The notes: generated by a model not told the origin, from the sequence alone. Shown: positions 1-11,113, counted from the stretch's first letter. The stretch is DNA of 64,000 nt from Anaspis maculata (GCA_949128115.1 OX421964.1:29938177-30002176), one strand, 5' to 3'. Program-made: numbers and translations.

Positions 1-1849
1 TTATGTCACCGAAAGTGGCGGCGACAAAAGCAAAAGTTTTTCAAGAGAAAATTGAAACGAATGGAAAGTAATGTCCCATACACCTATAGATATGAAGATA
101 TGATTCGTGCAAGGTGCAAGACTGGAGTTTCTAAGCTCTCTGCTTGGAGTATTGGACTTTTTCTTTCCATCCATAACTAGCGCCCGTTTTGAAAGCTGTG
201 TTGTGCATTTATGGCCTTATTTTGTTGTTGTCATTTTAACGACCTTTCGTTTATTTGTTTCAATACCGTTATTCAGGCAACATCATATAATTATATGTTA
301 TTCTTAGATTTGTTCGGTTCTTGACGGCTTTTTTACAAGATTTGCTATGGTTGATGCACGCTATATGAATCACATGGATTGTGAATCACAGTATACACAG
401 TTCGCAATCTATCTGGGTGGATTATAAAGGACTTAGTTTTTTCGTCAAGTTGACCATGTTGATTTATGCAGGGGTAATCCGCGACCGCGAGCGAGTAATT
501 GGGCGATTACATGAAATTTGGTCATTTTGTCCTCCCGACCGGTAGCGTGAAGGTCAGAGCTAGGTATGGATTCTATAGGAATTTTAGGCATAGTTTGGTG
601 CAAATATTAGCTAGAGTGGTATCCCTGCTTGGTGCCGAAGTGATAATTATATCATACTCACATATTATTATAATAACTGACATACCTACTTCACGAGTTT
701 GAGAAGGTAGGTATATGTAGGTTGTAGGTCTAGTTTTTTGACGTTGTTACGAACGTGACGTGATAACATGAAAATGAAAATGGCGAATGACAGATATCCC
801 AGCTTGTATATGGGGTTTTGATTTAAAAAATTTCAAACTCAAAGTTTGAATGAATCAGTTTTTGAGGACGAGAAATCGTAATAGGAATAGGTACTTGATA
901 TGAACCAATTTTTCAATTACTCCTAAGTAGATGTCGCTAGTTACACTATACTTATACTACACTTGACTGATATAAGGGCGTACTCTGTAGCAAATCTGTC
1001 AAAAATAGAGGATCGTTTAAGAATTCAGCTAACCATAAAGACGTATTTTGACCGTTTCTAGGGGAATAGGTACACTCGAGTTAGCGGGCTCTCAGTTTCA
1101 ACAGGAATGACATAGAATACGCCTTGAATATTTTTTTATTGTTTTTATTCAATTTGATCAAACATCCATTATGGGTTGGTTATAGGTAGGTACCTATTAT
1201 TTACAAGATGAGAATAATGTCACTCACAACATTTTGACCAGTAGTTGATTGGTTGTCTTCGTACCTACCAATGAATGTTACCCAATTGATCTAATCTATG
1301 AAAGCGGCACGAGAAAGCACAGTCAACTGAAAGAAAAGCTCGTCTCCAAATAGATTCTGAACCGTATATAAGTTACAGGTGATTTGTTGAAAGTGACAGA
1401 GGATGATATTTTTTTTTAGCTAATGCCATTGTTAGATTCTACTTTTTACATCGTGAGTAAAAGGAAAAACCGCTGGTTTTAACCATCCGTGACTTACAAG
1501 AATACAAAAAATAAATGGCACGTCTCTTGGTCGTATAAACGCTTGCAAACCTCAAAATATCGCATAAGAAAACAAAACAACTGCATGAAAACTTGCATGT
1601 TAACCGGAAATAAGAAATCACCGTCGTTTTGAAGATAACTATGTAGGTATACTTACTTAGTCTAGGCTCATAAAAAGTAAGTAGGTACCAATTAGATAAA
1701 TACTCGTACCCGCAACCTTTCTAAGGTATAAAGGTATGGCTTGAAACACAAAATCCAGTGGGCGTTCGCCGTTCAAGACTTTTTTATAATGAAAGTCAAA
1801 TACCTCCTACAAGTGGGGTAAAATACCTATCTTTTCGAGAATGGAGTAA
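1..1849. other. Intergenic, no gene recognised
   Basis: AT-rich sequence with scattered GTAGGTACC-like words. Only short open frames occur on either strand and none resembles a known protein or carries a convincing splice structure. I see nothing else I can support here. Confidence 0.6.
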
Positions 1850-2135
1850 ATTGGTGAAACAGGGCGTCGCAGAATCAATTCGAGCTCATTCTTTGCCAGC
1901 AATTTACCATTCAGGTCTCTTTCGAAAGCTACTATACAGGAAGTAGGTACAATGGCTCAGGCCTGAAACATTTTCATCCAAAAATAATTTTCACTAAATT
2001 TGAACTTTGGAATTGTTTTTAGGCTCAAACCATTGTACATACTCCTTGTAGATTCCGAAAGAGACCTGAAGGGTTGTATTTCTGTCAAGGGATAAGCCCG
2101 CTGGAATTGATTCCGCAACACCTTATTTTACCACC
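1850..2135. repeat. Foldback MITE-like inverted repeat
   Basis: Two arms of about 110 bp are inverted copies of each other: 1850-1961 and 2022-2133. Shared blocks include GAATCAATTC, TTCAGGTCTCTTTCG and GTACAATGG, separated by a loop of about 60 bp. The structure is that of a small non-autonomous foldback element. Termini and target duplication are not clear, and the outer edges are approximate. Confidence 0.5.
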
Positions 2136-3763
2136 TTAACTCCACCCTTAGGACCTAAGGGTGCGTTCAGAGCTGAGCATTTGCTGGCGCAAAAACGTAC
2201 TTTTTTTGTTTGAACCGAATTGTGCGTTGTGAACATGAGATTTTTTGCCTCTGAAAGGGGCTTTATGCCTTCACACAGTGGTGTCCCCACACACCAAGCG
2301 TGCATTTATACCACCATATTAGATCACCTGATTGTGGCCCTTATGTGTGATACTGTTACGAAACTCACTGGAGATCATGACGCGCGAATAAGACACAACT
2401 GCATAACTGGCGGAGGTGCTACGAATGTTTCGCAAGCATGTTGACGAAAATGACGAATTGAATGATTTTATAGAAGAACAGGAAAGGAAGCGCCTGGAAG
2501 AAAAAAAAAGGAATGACGATTGTGGCAAAGAAACGCGGTACCTTGAAAGCAACGTCCGCAGGCTCGAAGAAAAAAATGAAGCGATGGAAGCTTCTGTATG
2601 ATATAGCTGCGGGAATGGGTCCAAAGATCTGCCGCTATTACTCCGATGGTCACTTCGGCAGGTATTCACCGTGTGAAGCTGCCGAATACGAATAATTTGA
2701 TGGGCCAAACCCATGTACAACCTACAAGGGACAGTAAGCAGGAGCTGCTCATCGGTATGCAAAGCCACTAGACAGAGAAAGCAACCAATCACAAACCAGT
2801 TGGATCTATCGTCTTCGTCTAATATTCTGCTCCCTGCAGCATTTTAAACCCTTAATTCAAAACGCTTCCGCGACGGATCACGGACGGCCGCAGTTTGTCT
2901 CTTCTCTTCTGTCCCCTGCCTTGATTGAAGTCGATTAGTTAATTTTCAGCTACCAAACACTTGAGGTTCCATACACTCTTTACGCTCGTACTTTCTTTCT
3001 CATTTGAAGGACACATACAAACATCGGCACCCCTCAAAAGAATGATCAAGTTCAGGCTTTCTTTTTAAAAATTAAGAATTTTTTGCCTTGATATTTTCTC
3101 CTCCTAGATATTTTCTGAAGAATTGAACTATTTTAGCTAGAAAACCTATACCTACGTACAGGTATGGATATAGACCGTACTACGGATAGGCATATCGTAT
3201 ATTTGATGATAATTTCTCGAAGAACCAGGTTAGTATGTAAATTGGTTGAAAATAATCACTCATTAGATAGATACTCTATCACAGTTATGATGGCCGATGG
3301 AAATTCAAATGATTTCTAATTATCTGTTCAATCATATTCCCCTACCTAATTTCCAGAATTTATCTTAACGATGAGAAATTATAAACAAACTGACGGCAAT
3401 TATTATTCAGCAAGCGTTAAGTACCTATAGCTAGGTTATTCACAAGACTATTCGCAAAAAAATACGAATCAAGTGCCGGTTGGCATTATTTTATATGAAG
3501 ATAACGTAAATATCAATTTTGTACTTTGATTTCACCGAAGAAAAGATCAGAACACAACACGTGCCTACTTAGCTCGGGACATTTGTTATTTACTTTAGGT
3601 ATGGTATCGGTTTTTATACATTCAAAGATTCTTGCCTAAATATTTAAGGGTATAGAAAACTGCCGAACAGTTTTGTTTTTCTTTGTAGCTAAAAGTAAAA
3701 GTGGAATTGCTTTTACTCACCTTCTTGCCTGTAGGTACAGGAGTTGTACGTGAGGTGGATATC
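2136..3763. other. Intergenic, no gene recognised
   Basis: There is one charged coiled-coil-like open stretch on the plus strand (2416-2601, rich in E, K and R), next to another short frame in a different phase. It could be a transposon-protein remnant, but no family motif is visible. The rest is AT-rich and featureless. Confidence 0.4.
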
Positions 3764-3767
3764 ATTC

Positions 3768-4848
3768 AGGGTGTTCCTGGTTGGGATTAACAACAGCCGT
3801 CGGCTGACACCCCGTCGGGTAAAATAAAGGCTTAATTATTATTATTATTATTATTTGAAAAGTTGTCACCCCTGATTTCTTGCCGCCAAAATTTTCCACA
3901 GAAAAACGCCGAAAAACTCAGGTCGATTTTTGTTTTGGAGGGGACATCTAGCACACATACTGACAAATTTTTATCTTCAACCCCTTCTTTCCCACCCCAC
4001 CTTACTTTGAAATTTCAAATAGCATTACGTATCTTGGGATACATCAAATTGAAGAAAATACAATTCTCTTTTCGCCAAACATATTTCTATTTTTTTAAAC
4101 CACCCCTCACCCTTGTGAAAACCCTCTCTTTGTGAATGAAAGGAACAATTTTCCCCTATAAACTCCCGATTCTTGAGAAATGGACTTTCCAGCACAAACA
4201 GATCGATTTTTATTTCAATGAGGTCATCCAAGACAAGTATGTCCAAATTTTCATCTTCAACCCCTTCATCCATACCTTATCCTACTTCAAAGGATTGGTT
4301 TAAAAAAACTAAAAATATCTTTGACGGAAAAAGTATATTATTGCCTTCGATTTGATGTAACACAATAAGATTGGTAATGCTATTTGAAATTTTAATGTAG
4401 GGTAGAGTGGGTGCTAAGGAGTTGAAGATGAATAGGTATTTGGTCATAGCTTAGATGACTCCCTTGGAATAAAAATCGATCTGTTTTTGCTGGAAAGTCT
4501 ACTTCCCAAGAATCGGGACTTTATAGGGGAAAAAGTTTTCTTTCTTTCTTTTCAGTAACAAAGAGAGGATTTTTACTAGGGTTGGAGGGTAGTTGAAAAA
4601 AATAGAAATATATTTGACGGAAGGAAAATTGTATTGCCTTCACTTTGATATATCACAACATAGGTACCTAATGCTATTTAAAATTTCAATGTAGGGTGGG
4701 GTGGAGGCAAAGGGGTTGAAGATGAAAATTCGGCAGTATGTGTCCTAGATGTCCCCCCGAAACAAAAATCGACCTGGTTCGGCTTTTTCCTATGAAAGAT
4801 TTTGTCGGCGAAAAATCAGGGGTGACAACTTTTCAAATGAACACCCTG
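3768..4848. mobile_element. Palindromic CAGGGTG-family foldback element, interrupted by a SINE tail
   Basis: Left terminus CAGGGTGTTC (3768-3777) pairs with right terminus GAACACCCTG (4839-4848), followed by TA. Inside it, TTTGAAAAGTTGTCACCCC (from 3854) pairs with its inverse ending near 4838, and inverted similarity runs inward for several hundred bases. The left arm is interrupted by about 75 bp ending in (TTA)n. The interior resembles that of the element at 26284-27361 (shared CAGGTCGATTTTT and GGGACATCTA blocks), so the two belong to one family. It is non-coding. Confidence 0.7.
3778..3852 (+). repeat. SINE-like 3' fragment with (TTA)n tail
   Basis: This insertion sits between the CAGGGTGTTC terminus and the rest of the foldback arm. 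It has a GC-rich body (ACCCCGTCGGGTAAAATAAA) and ends in a TTA microsatellite, as many insect SINEs and short LINE tails do. No tRNA head is visible, so the class is an inference. Confidence 0.4.
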
Positions 4849-4870
4849 TATATCCACTCTAGACTTCATA

Positions 4871-5041
4871 TTAAGGTGCGTTCAGTCAGCTTATTTAGCC
4901 GCAAGTTTTAATTTTAGTCGCAAGCGCAGCGACGCCCATTGGCTCTTATGAACCAGCCTCCTCGGAACAGCCAAGAAGCGATGCAGCGCTTACAACTAAA
5001 ATTAAATTTGCGGCTAAATAAGCTGACTGAACGCACCTTTA
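4871..5041. mobile_element. 167-bp MITE, copy 1 (TTA target duplication)
   Basis: Perfect terminal inverted repeats AGGTGCGTTCAGTCAGC...GCTGACTGAACGCACCT extend into longer imperfect arms (TTATTTAGCCGCAAG...). The element is flanked by TTA on both sides (4871-4873, 5039-5041), consistent with the 3-bp TWA duplication of PIF/Harbinger elements. A nearly identical copy lies at 53194-53360. It has no coding capacity. Confidence 0.75.
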
Positions 5042-5337
5042 CGAAAATTTCAAAAAGTTTTCCTCTGACGATTCTCCAATAATTTCTGGATTGTGCTAAG
5101 CACAATTCACCATTTTTTATCGTATACCTACAGCGTGTCATATTAGGTCTGTTTTGGCAGCAGTTGGATCCAGTTCGAAAACCGTCAGAAATGGGTGCCC
5201 AGATGGATATTCATTCTATTGTGCTGGAGGTTCAACGAATTTTTACTTGTGTGCTTGCTTCTGATCATTTGCAAACCGTTTCTAACTGCTGCCAGAACAG
5301 AGCTATTATTTCATATTCACAATGAATGCAGTTTTTA
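5042..5337. other. Intergenic spacer, nothing recognised
   Basis: No open frame of note, no inverted repeats and no homology to the other repeats in the window. Confidence 0.5.
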
Positions 5338-5386
5338 GCGCATTTTCGTAGGAAATACGCTATTAGCCGCGCTTTGATGTCTGTCC

Positions 5387-5448
<62 letters not shown>

Positions 5449-5655
5449 CCGTCTGTCCGTCTTGTAGTTGAACTCCTCCTAAACGAAAAGTCGTAGCGGT
5501 ATCGGGTTTTTTGCAGATTATTGCTTATTGTCTGTGAATGGGAATAGGCAAAAAAAATATTTGGTTCGGCCGCGCAATTGCAAGAAATTTTTTTAAATGT
5601 TTCAAAAATCGGTGTTTAACGCTACAGTGTGAACTTCTACATCAAAGAATTTTGC
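5338..5655. repeat. Dispersed repeat with (GTCT/GTCC)n, copy 1
   Basis: It begins GCGCATTTTCGTAGGAAATA, continues through a GTCT/GTCC microsatellite (about 5383-5463), then a unique body containing TTGTAGTTGAACTCC and AACGAAAAGTCGTAG. A second copy in the same orientation lies at 8029-8350, and a partial copy of its 3' part is at about 8460-8560. The copies bracket the LTR-retrotransposon remnant. Class unknown. Confidence 0.6.
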
Positions 5656-7406
5656 GAATTTTCAGAGATTTCCATTGGGCCCAGAGAGCTTTAAATTCGG
5701 GCCCTTCGCCAGAGATTTCAGCCCACTCTGGTCTGTCCTGACCATTCTCCTTGCGTTCAGCAAGTGCACCAATAGCCGGGTCTTCTCGTTGCTCTTTCCT
5801 GAGTTCAGCTGTAGTCCAATTTCTCGGAGTCGCAACAACGATTGCTTTGACGCCAACGTTTCTATTCTGCTGGTCCACTCTTTTGCAATGCTTAATGCTT
5901 GTAATCCTCTTTGCACGGTCGTCGAGAAAGACCATCCGTGTTGCCATTGCCATGACTCTTTCCAGGACGAAGTTGACTTCCTCGATCAGCAGCTCCCCGT
6001 TCCAGCATGAAACAGTCTGCTGAAGAGTATCGTCGTCTGCAGTCGCGTTGCAGATGTCCGTCCTTCCCACATTCGAAGCAACGTGATCTTCCTCCTCTAC
6101 GATAACTTTCTCTCGGCTGGTGACTTTCTTGATCAGCAGTTCCCTGTTTCGCTATGAAACAATCTGCTGAACTCGACCATTGCCTGCAATCCCGACGCAG
6201 ATGTCCCGGTTTCCCACATCCGAAGCAACGTGGCCTGCCCCCTGTCCTTGCTTCTTTATTTTCCAAAGCGATGAGAATCTTCTGGAACATCTCTTGGACT
6301 GACGGGGACTGTGAATCGCTGGCCTTCCTGACTGTTGGATTCTCGGGTGCTTCCAATGTCGCTTCTCTGATTTTGAAGTGACGTGGAGAATCCTTGGCTG
6401 CTTCGATGCGAATCGCGTGGATTAAGGCATCGGTGAGCGTCGCTGGGTTGCTGATTGTGACCATCTGGCGCAACTCGTTGTCCCTCAGTCCATTGATAAA
6501 GGTTTCTTTCGCAATATTAGCCAGCAGACTTGATGGATAGGCTGGATAAGCAAGGTTAACCAGCCTCTGGACGTCAGCCTCGAACTCCTACAGGCTTTCT
6601 CCGCTCTTCTGTACCCTGGTTCTCAGACGGGTCTGGTGTATCTGCTGCACATGGTTGTCACCGTAGCGAAGTTCCAGCACCTTCACCAGTGTTTCGAAAC
6701 ACTTCTGTTCGTTCTCAGGTATTGTCTGAAGCAGCTCCAATGCCGGACCCCTGAGAGCAAGAACCAGTGCAGTAGCCTTTTCCTCGTCCGTCCATCCGTT
6801 GGCTTCGGCCGCTGCGTCGAATTGCCTTTTGTAAGTGGACCATGGGCTTTGTCCATCAAAATTCGGCAGCTTCACGCGATGGATCCCGCCCGTGCTCGTC
6901 GCTGAACTGGAAATGGCAGTTTTTCTAACACGTTGTTCCAGTTGCAAGATGTTTGCCTCCATCGCTGCCACCTTCTCGTGGACAAATCCTTGGACCGTTT
7001 GTATTTGGTCCCTCATCTGTCCATGCACGTCTTGTATCTGTTCGTGTACATTATCTAGAATGTCAGCTTTCAACTTCTTTTGTTCCTCCTCTAGATAATG
7101 CAATTGACCCTCCAGTACTTCTCTGAGCTCTGTTTTCTGCTCTTCGAGAACTTTCTTAAATTCTTCCTTCTCCTCAAGCCGTCTCTGCTCTTGGTGTTCT
7201 AGAATTCTTTCTTGCTTCTGCTCCTGGGCTTTCAGAACTTTCTTCAATTCCATCCTTTCTTCGAGCCGTCTCTGCTCCTGCTGTTCTAGAACTTTCTTCA
7301 ATTCTTCCTTCTCTTCGAGACGTTCCTTTTTTTGTTCTTGCATCATCGCCATGATGCTTGCTAAAGCCTTTTCTGTTTCTTTTTGTGTCATGCTTCTGGT
7401 CGTCAT
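5642..7406 (-). pseudogene. Gag plus pol fragment pseudogene of an LTR retrotransposon
   Basis: The first in-frame ATG is at 7406. The N-terminal ~150 residues are a charged coiled coil of repeated KKVLEEQE/RRLEE-like units, followed by a Gag capsid-like domain (motif LPNFDGQ, then ALRGPALELLQ). Two CCHC zinc knuckles follow (CFGCGKPGHLRRDC and CFECGKDGHLQRDC, about 6140-6250 and 6030-6080). It is broken in several ways. An in-frame TAG lies at 6590-6588. A 7-base tandem duplication (AAGCATT twice, near 5890) shifts the frame. Most of pol is missing, leaving an integrase N-terminal piece in the other frame down to 5642. It cannot encode working products. Confidence 0.75.
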
Positions 7407-7513
7407 CAAACGATTTCTCGAATGTTCCGACAATCGGCGCAGTCATTAATCGATTACCTCGAAATCAGCAGTTGAAATTTCCAAATTCCGAAATATCCAC
7501 TTCTGCCACCAGA

Positions 7514-7940
7514 TGTTACGATATTCGGGTTCGCCTATCTCGAAATTAAATGCGCTGATTTACTTGTGAACAAACTGCACTTTATTAGCTACTACCGACA
7601 CAACTAAATAACGCACAGAATTATTAATCGCTCAGAAATTCACAATGTCGCTTAAGGTGTTGACGCCACGATCGCTCGATTCAAAAACTCTCTCGATCCC
7701 AGGTCGAGTTTCTCTCTTATAGTGGCATCGAAGGTTCTGGATGCTTCCTGATGGTGTTTACAGCACACGAGGATTTTTCTGGTATCTGCGTCGAGAATAT
7801 ACGCGTACTTTCTACGGCACCTCCGCCAGAAGTCTCGACGTGTCGTGACCTACCGCTGAAGTCTCTCGATGCTTCCCGAATGCAACGCGTAATGCTAGAT
7901 TTCTCTAGAAAGAGCCGGGATGGTCGCGAGCTTCGTAACA
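7514..7940 (-). repeat. 5' LTR of the gypsy-type remnant
   Basis: Bounded on the minus strand by TGTTACGA and TCGTAACA, an 8-base inverted terminal repeat that begins TG and ends CA as LTRs do. A CTATAAGAG TATA-like sequence (minus strand, near 7720) lies in the expected U3 position. Only one LTR copy is present, so the boundaries rest on these ends and the adjacent primer-binding-like site. Confidence 0.65.
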
Positions 7941-7971
7941 ATATTATAAATACCAATGCTTGTAAAGTATA

Positions 7972-8028
7972 CAGGGTGGCCCATTGAGAACGAAACAGAC
8001 AGATTTTCGGGCATTCGCCCTCATTTTT
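7972..8028 (+). repeat. Truncated left end of the 16062-16499 MITE family
   Basis: Starts after TA with CAGGGTGGCCCATTGAGAA and matches the first ~55 bp of the MITE at 16062 (shared block GAACGAAACAGACAGATTTT). It is cut off where the (GTCC)n repeat begins. No right end was found nearby. Confidence 0.6.
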
Positions 8029-8350
8029 GGCGCATTTCCGTAGGAAAGACGCTATTAGCCGCGCTTTGATGTCCGTCCGTCTGTCCGTCTGTCCATCTGT
8101 CCGTCTGTCCGTCTTGTAGTTGAACTCCCCCTTAACGAAAAGTCGTAGTGGTATCGTTTTTTTTTGCAAATTAATGCTGATTGTCTACGGATGGGAATAG
8201 GCACAAAAAATATTTGGTCAAGCCGCACGATTGCAAGAAAAAAATTAAAATGTTCAAAAAGTCGGTATTCAACGCTACGGTGTGAACTTCTGCATCGAGG
8301 AATCTTACGAACCGTTCTAGATACATGCATACATGCAGCGAACGAAATAT
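8029..8350. repeat. Dispersed repeat with (GTCC)n, copy 2
   Basis: Direct-orientation homologue of 5338-5655, with the same order: GCGCATTTCCGTAGGAAAGA, a GTCC microsatellite, TTGTAGTTGAACTCC, AACGAAAAGTCGTAG. It extends further 3' (GTTCTAGATACATGCATACA), and that 3' part recurs again at about 8460-8560. Confidence 0.6.
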
Positions 8351-8925
8351 GCGAAAATTGATGTGTACAATTTTAGTGAAAGAATCATTTTGATTCCTTG
8401 ATTGCAATAGAAGATATCATTTTTTTGAGAGAACCCCGCGATTTCATATTTATTTATCGGTTTTTAACACTACAGTGTGAACTTCTACATCGAGGAATTT
8501 TTTCAAACTGTTCTAGATACATGCATACATCCAGCAAACGAAATATGCAGAAAGAAATAAAGAAATTTCTCGTGAAAAAATCAACTTGATTCATTCATTC
8601 CCAAGGAAGATATCTCTATTTTTATGAGGAATCTACAGTGGCGTAGCCAAGGGGGGGCGAGGGGGGGCGAATGCCCCCTCCGCCCCTACCCTTCAAGCGC
8701 CCACGGCGCCCCATCCCGCTTAACTAATCGGGCAATACAGAGGCGTATTCAAAGGGCGCAAACTTTTGTGTAAAAAAATGTTCAATACAGTTTTAAGCAT
8801 TGCGATATGCGATACTTTTCATTTCTCGGAGGGTGTGGATGCTGGTTGTCGCCCATAAAAATAATCTCACAAACAACCGTAATTTTCGAAAGTAAAAACT
8901 CTCCGCCCATTCTCGAAGGGTTTTG

Positions 8926-10206
8926 CACCCCCCCACTCAGCAAGAAAACATCTCTGTGACATCACTTAGATGTTTAAGTCACAACTGCGATGTTAACAAA
9001 AAAAGTCTCTGCGATGTTAAGTGGACATCTCTGTTACTTCTTATGTCCGGGTAATTAGAACATGAATGAGATATCTCAAAGATGTCCAAATGTGACATAC
9101 TATCTACATCGCTATTCCACATCTCGTAGATATCACTTTTTGACGTACATGATACGTCGCATTTTGGATGTGTATTTTTAATAAAAATTAATTTTTCACC
9201 ACTTTTCAACATAGTTTTATGTCACAGGAGGTTCCGCACCTATTTTTACTAATTTTTACAATCTATACAGCACGTTTTTTCCCTAAGAAAAGTTCTTCTT
9301 CTATGGCGTCCTCCGCAGGATTCGAACCTGGATCCCCACAGGTGATGGTTAGAGGCACTGCTGCCGATTCGTCTAAGCTACCAACTCATCTACCTACTAC
9401 AGTATATTTAAACAGCGCACTTGATGTTCAGGGATGTTTCTCGGAATATTTCATTAGGACTCCAAACGATACACCAAGCTCAAAAAGCCTCGCTGGGGCT
9501 CGAAACGTTACAGCAAGGCACAAGGGACTCCGTTGGGGCCCCGGACATTACAATAAGACATGAACGGGAGTCATCAAAGTATTCGAAAGCACAATAAAAC
9601 AAAAAGGGGCCCATTTTGGGGTTCCGAATAACGCAAAAGCAAACACAAGGGTTCACTAAAGGTGCGAAAGTCACGACAAAATGCAAGAAGGCCCAGTAGG
9701 CTTTCGAAGAACACAAGGAGACACAAACGGGGCACACTAGTTCGGAAAGCCACAAGCATAACAAGACACAAAAGTTGTTCCGAACGACACTTGAAGACAT
9801 AAAGAGGGCCCGCAAGGCCTCACACTAAACATGAAGACATTAGGCTGTTCTGGCATCACACACATGGAATAGAGGACAAAACTATTTATTAAATATTTTC
9901 CGACACACAGAGCTTGACGATGACAGCCCGCGAAATTTGAAAAATCTCTCAGTGACTACATCTCATTGACGTCAGTGAGATGTTACACTTCGGCAAGTTG
10001 AATGCAGTAACAATGTGATGTCCGGTAGATGTCTCATGTGTGATGTTCAATTTAAGTTAATTTCGAAACATCTCTCAGACATTACATCGTATAACATCGC
10101 GGATGAACATCACAGAGATGTGGAAGTAACGTTCATTGTGATGTTATTTTGTGACATGATTGAGATCATCTCATTTATGAAACATGACATGCTATGCTGA
10201 GTGGGC
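8926..10206. mobile_element. TIR element with GATGT-rich arms and satellite-like core
   Basis: Ends CCCACTCAGCA (left, about 8930) and TGCTGAGTGGG (right, about 10205). Both arms, roughly 250 bp each, are full of short GATGT/ACATC words (for example ATCTCTGTGACATC and GTGATGTTATTTTGTGAC). The core (about 9470-9850) is a degenerate ~50-bp tandem array of the type CAAGGGGACT...GGGGCTCC. The CACTCAGC terminus resembles that of the element at 30525-31923. No target duplication could be confirmed. It lies inside the hAT-like element. Confidence 0.65.
9304..9392 (-). ncRNA. tRNA-like sequence (tRNA pseudogene or SINE head)
   Basis: On the minus strand there is an exact B box GGTTCGAATCC (9328-9318) and, upstream, an A-box-like TGGTAGCTTAGACG with the spacing of a tRNA that has a long variable arm. 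The acceptor stem does not pair cleanly. A SINE head or pseudogene is more likely than a working tRNA. It lies within the arm of the nested element. Confidence 0.4.
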
Positions 10207-10638
10207 CCATAAAACATAGGTCTCGTATTATTATACGTAGGTATAATACCCTCGATAATACCTTTCTCTGCAATACTCTAGGACCTTTTAGTGGGTGGTG
10301 CAGAAGCGAAACGTGACTTAACAATGACCAAGTCTGTTTTATATGCATGCACTTGCGACTAGCTTCTTTGTTAATTCGGCGCCAGAATTTTATAGTCCAC
10401 TTTCGTGGACAGAGTCTACATACCTAGCTGCTATGATATGAATGGGATTTTGATGAATTTTACTGCAAATACATTTTCACAAATACATCACATACCACTT
10501 TTATTCACCAGCATGATGCACGATCAGTCGATCACCCCCAGCACTGCAGGTTGTTGATCAATCTCACACACTGCTCCAATAAATAATAACTGCTTATTAT
10601 AGAAAGTAGGTTTGTGCAATAATTGTGAATTGTGATTA

Positions 10639-10845
10639 GTGATTATATGGGATGGCAAAAAAAAAATTGGAGCATCTTTCCGTCAGGAAAAGAAGCAAGA
10701 GCTCTTGCAGGCTGCGGCGTCAATAAGCTTCAGAAACATACGCGATTTCTTCAATAAGCCTGTCAAAAGTAGTATACTCTTGCCTCTTCTGTTAAAGGCC
10801 AAAGCGCTGCCTCAAGTAATGGACTGTATCAAGTTTGATTTTTGA
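10639..10845 (+). pseudogene. Possible hAT transposase N-terminal fragment
   Basis: This 68-codon frame inside the hAT-like element starts in a Lys-rich stretch, then KKIGASFRQEKKQELLQ and IRDFFNKP. The basic, SGA-like then FF pattern is reminiscent of the N-terminus of ZMYM/hAT-type proteins. There is no zinc-binding, catalytic or dimerisation domain, and the element ends 260 bp further on. Weak call. Confidence 0.25.
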
Positions 10846-11113
10846 AATCGAGAAAGCGTCAATAAAACCCTGAATTTTTTTTCTGTAAACGTCATTTTTC
10901 AGTTTCTGACTTTTAATTTTCTCAATATGATAATTTTATTGGAGGTAGATGATAATAAGTAAATATGCCTATTATTATCATCATCATTATTATTATTATC
11001 CCCGAAAAATTTTCGCCTGCGGCGCCCTCGCCCGCTCCGCTCGCGAAATGCCGCCCTCGTCATTGCCTTTGCCCCCTCCGCCCTCAAATCCTCGCTACGC
11101 CACTGGGAATCTA

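Larger units (their letters stand above)
5642..7940 (-). mobile_element. Decayed, internally deleted Ty3/gypsy-type LTR retrotransposon
   Basis: Reading the minus strand, a 427-bp 5' LTR (7940-7514) starts TGTTACGAAG and ends CGTAACA. A primer-binding-site-like TGGTGGCAGAAGTGG follows two bases later. Then come a gag frame and a short piece of pol. The gag zinc-knuckle region is followed almost directly by a segment typical of the end of Ty3/gypsy RNase H and then by the N-terminal part of integrase, so protease, reverse transcriptase and most of RNase H are deleted. No 3' LTR is present: the sequence ends in the (GTCT)n repeat near 5655. Confidence 0.75.
8636..11105. mobile_element. hAT-like DNA transposon, 8-bp TSD, hosting a second element
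   Basis: Termini CAGTGGCGTAGCC (8636) and its inverse ending CTACGCCACTG (11105) are flanked on both sides by the same 8 bases, GGAATCTA (8628-8635 and 11106-11113). An 8-bp duplication with CAG TGGCGTA-type ends is characteristic of hAT elements. G-rich subterminal tracts lie inside both ends. The interior carries another TIR element (about 8926-10206). A short plus-strand frame (10639-10845) has KR-rich then RDFFNKP residues, loosely like a hAT/ZMYM N-terminal region. No full transposase is present, so it is non-autonomous or degraded. Confidence 0.8.

Noticed and set aside
2319..2792. 157-codon minus-strand frame
   Set aside because: Ser/Arg-rich composition is the antisense of a Glu/Lys-rich stretch; no motif, no splice support.
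5383..5463. CRISPR-like regular repeat
   Set aside because: It is a plain tetranucleotide microsatellite without spacers, in a eukaryotic context.
9304..9392. Functional tRNA gene
   Set aside because: Good B box, but the acceptor stem does not pair and the sequence lies in a repeat arm; treated as a SINE head or pseudogene.
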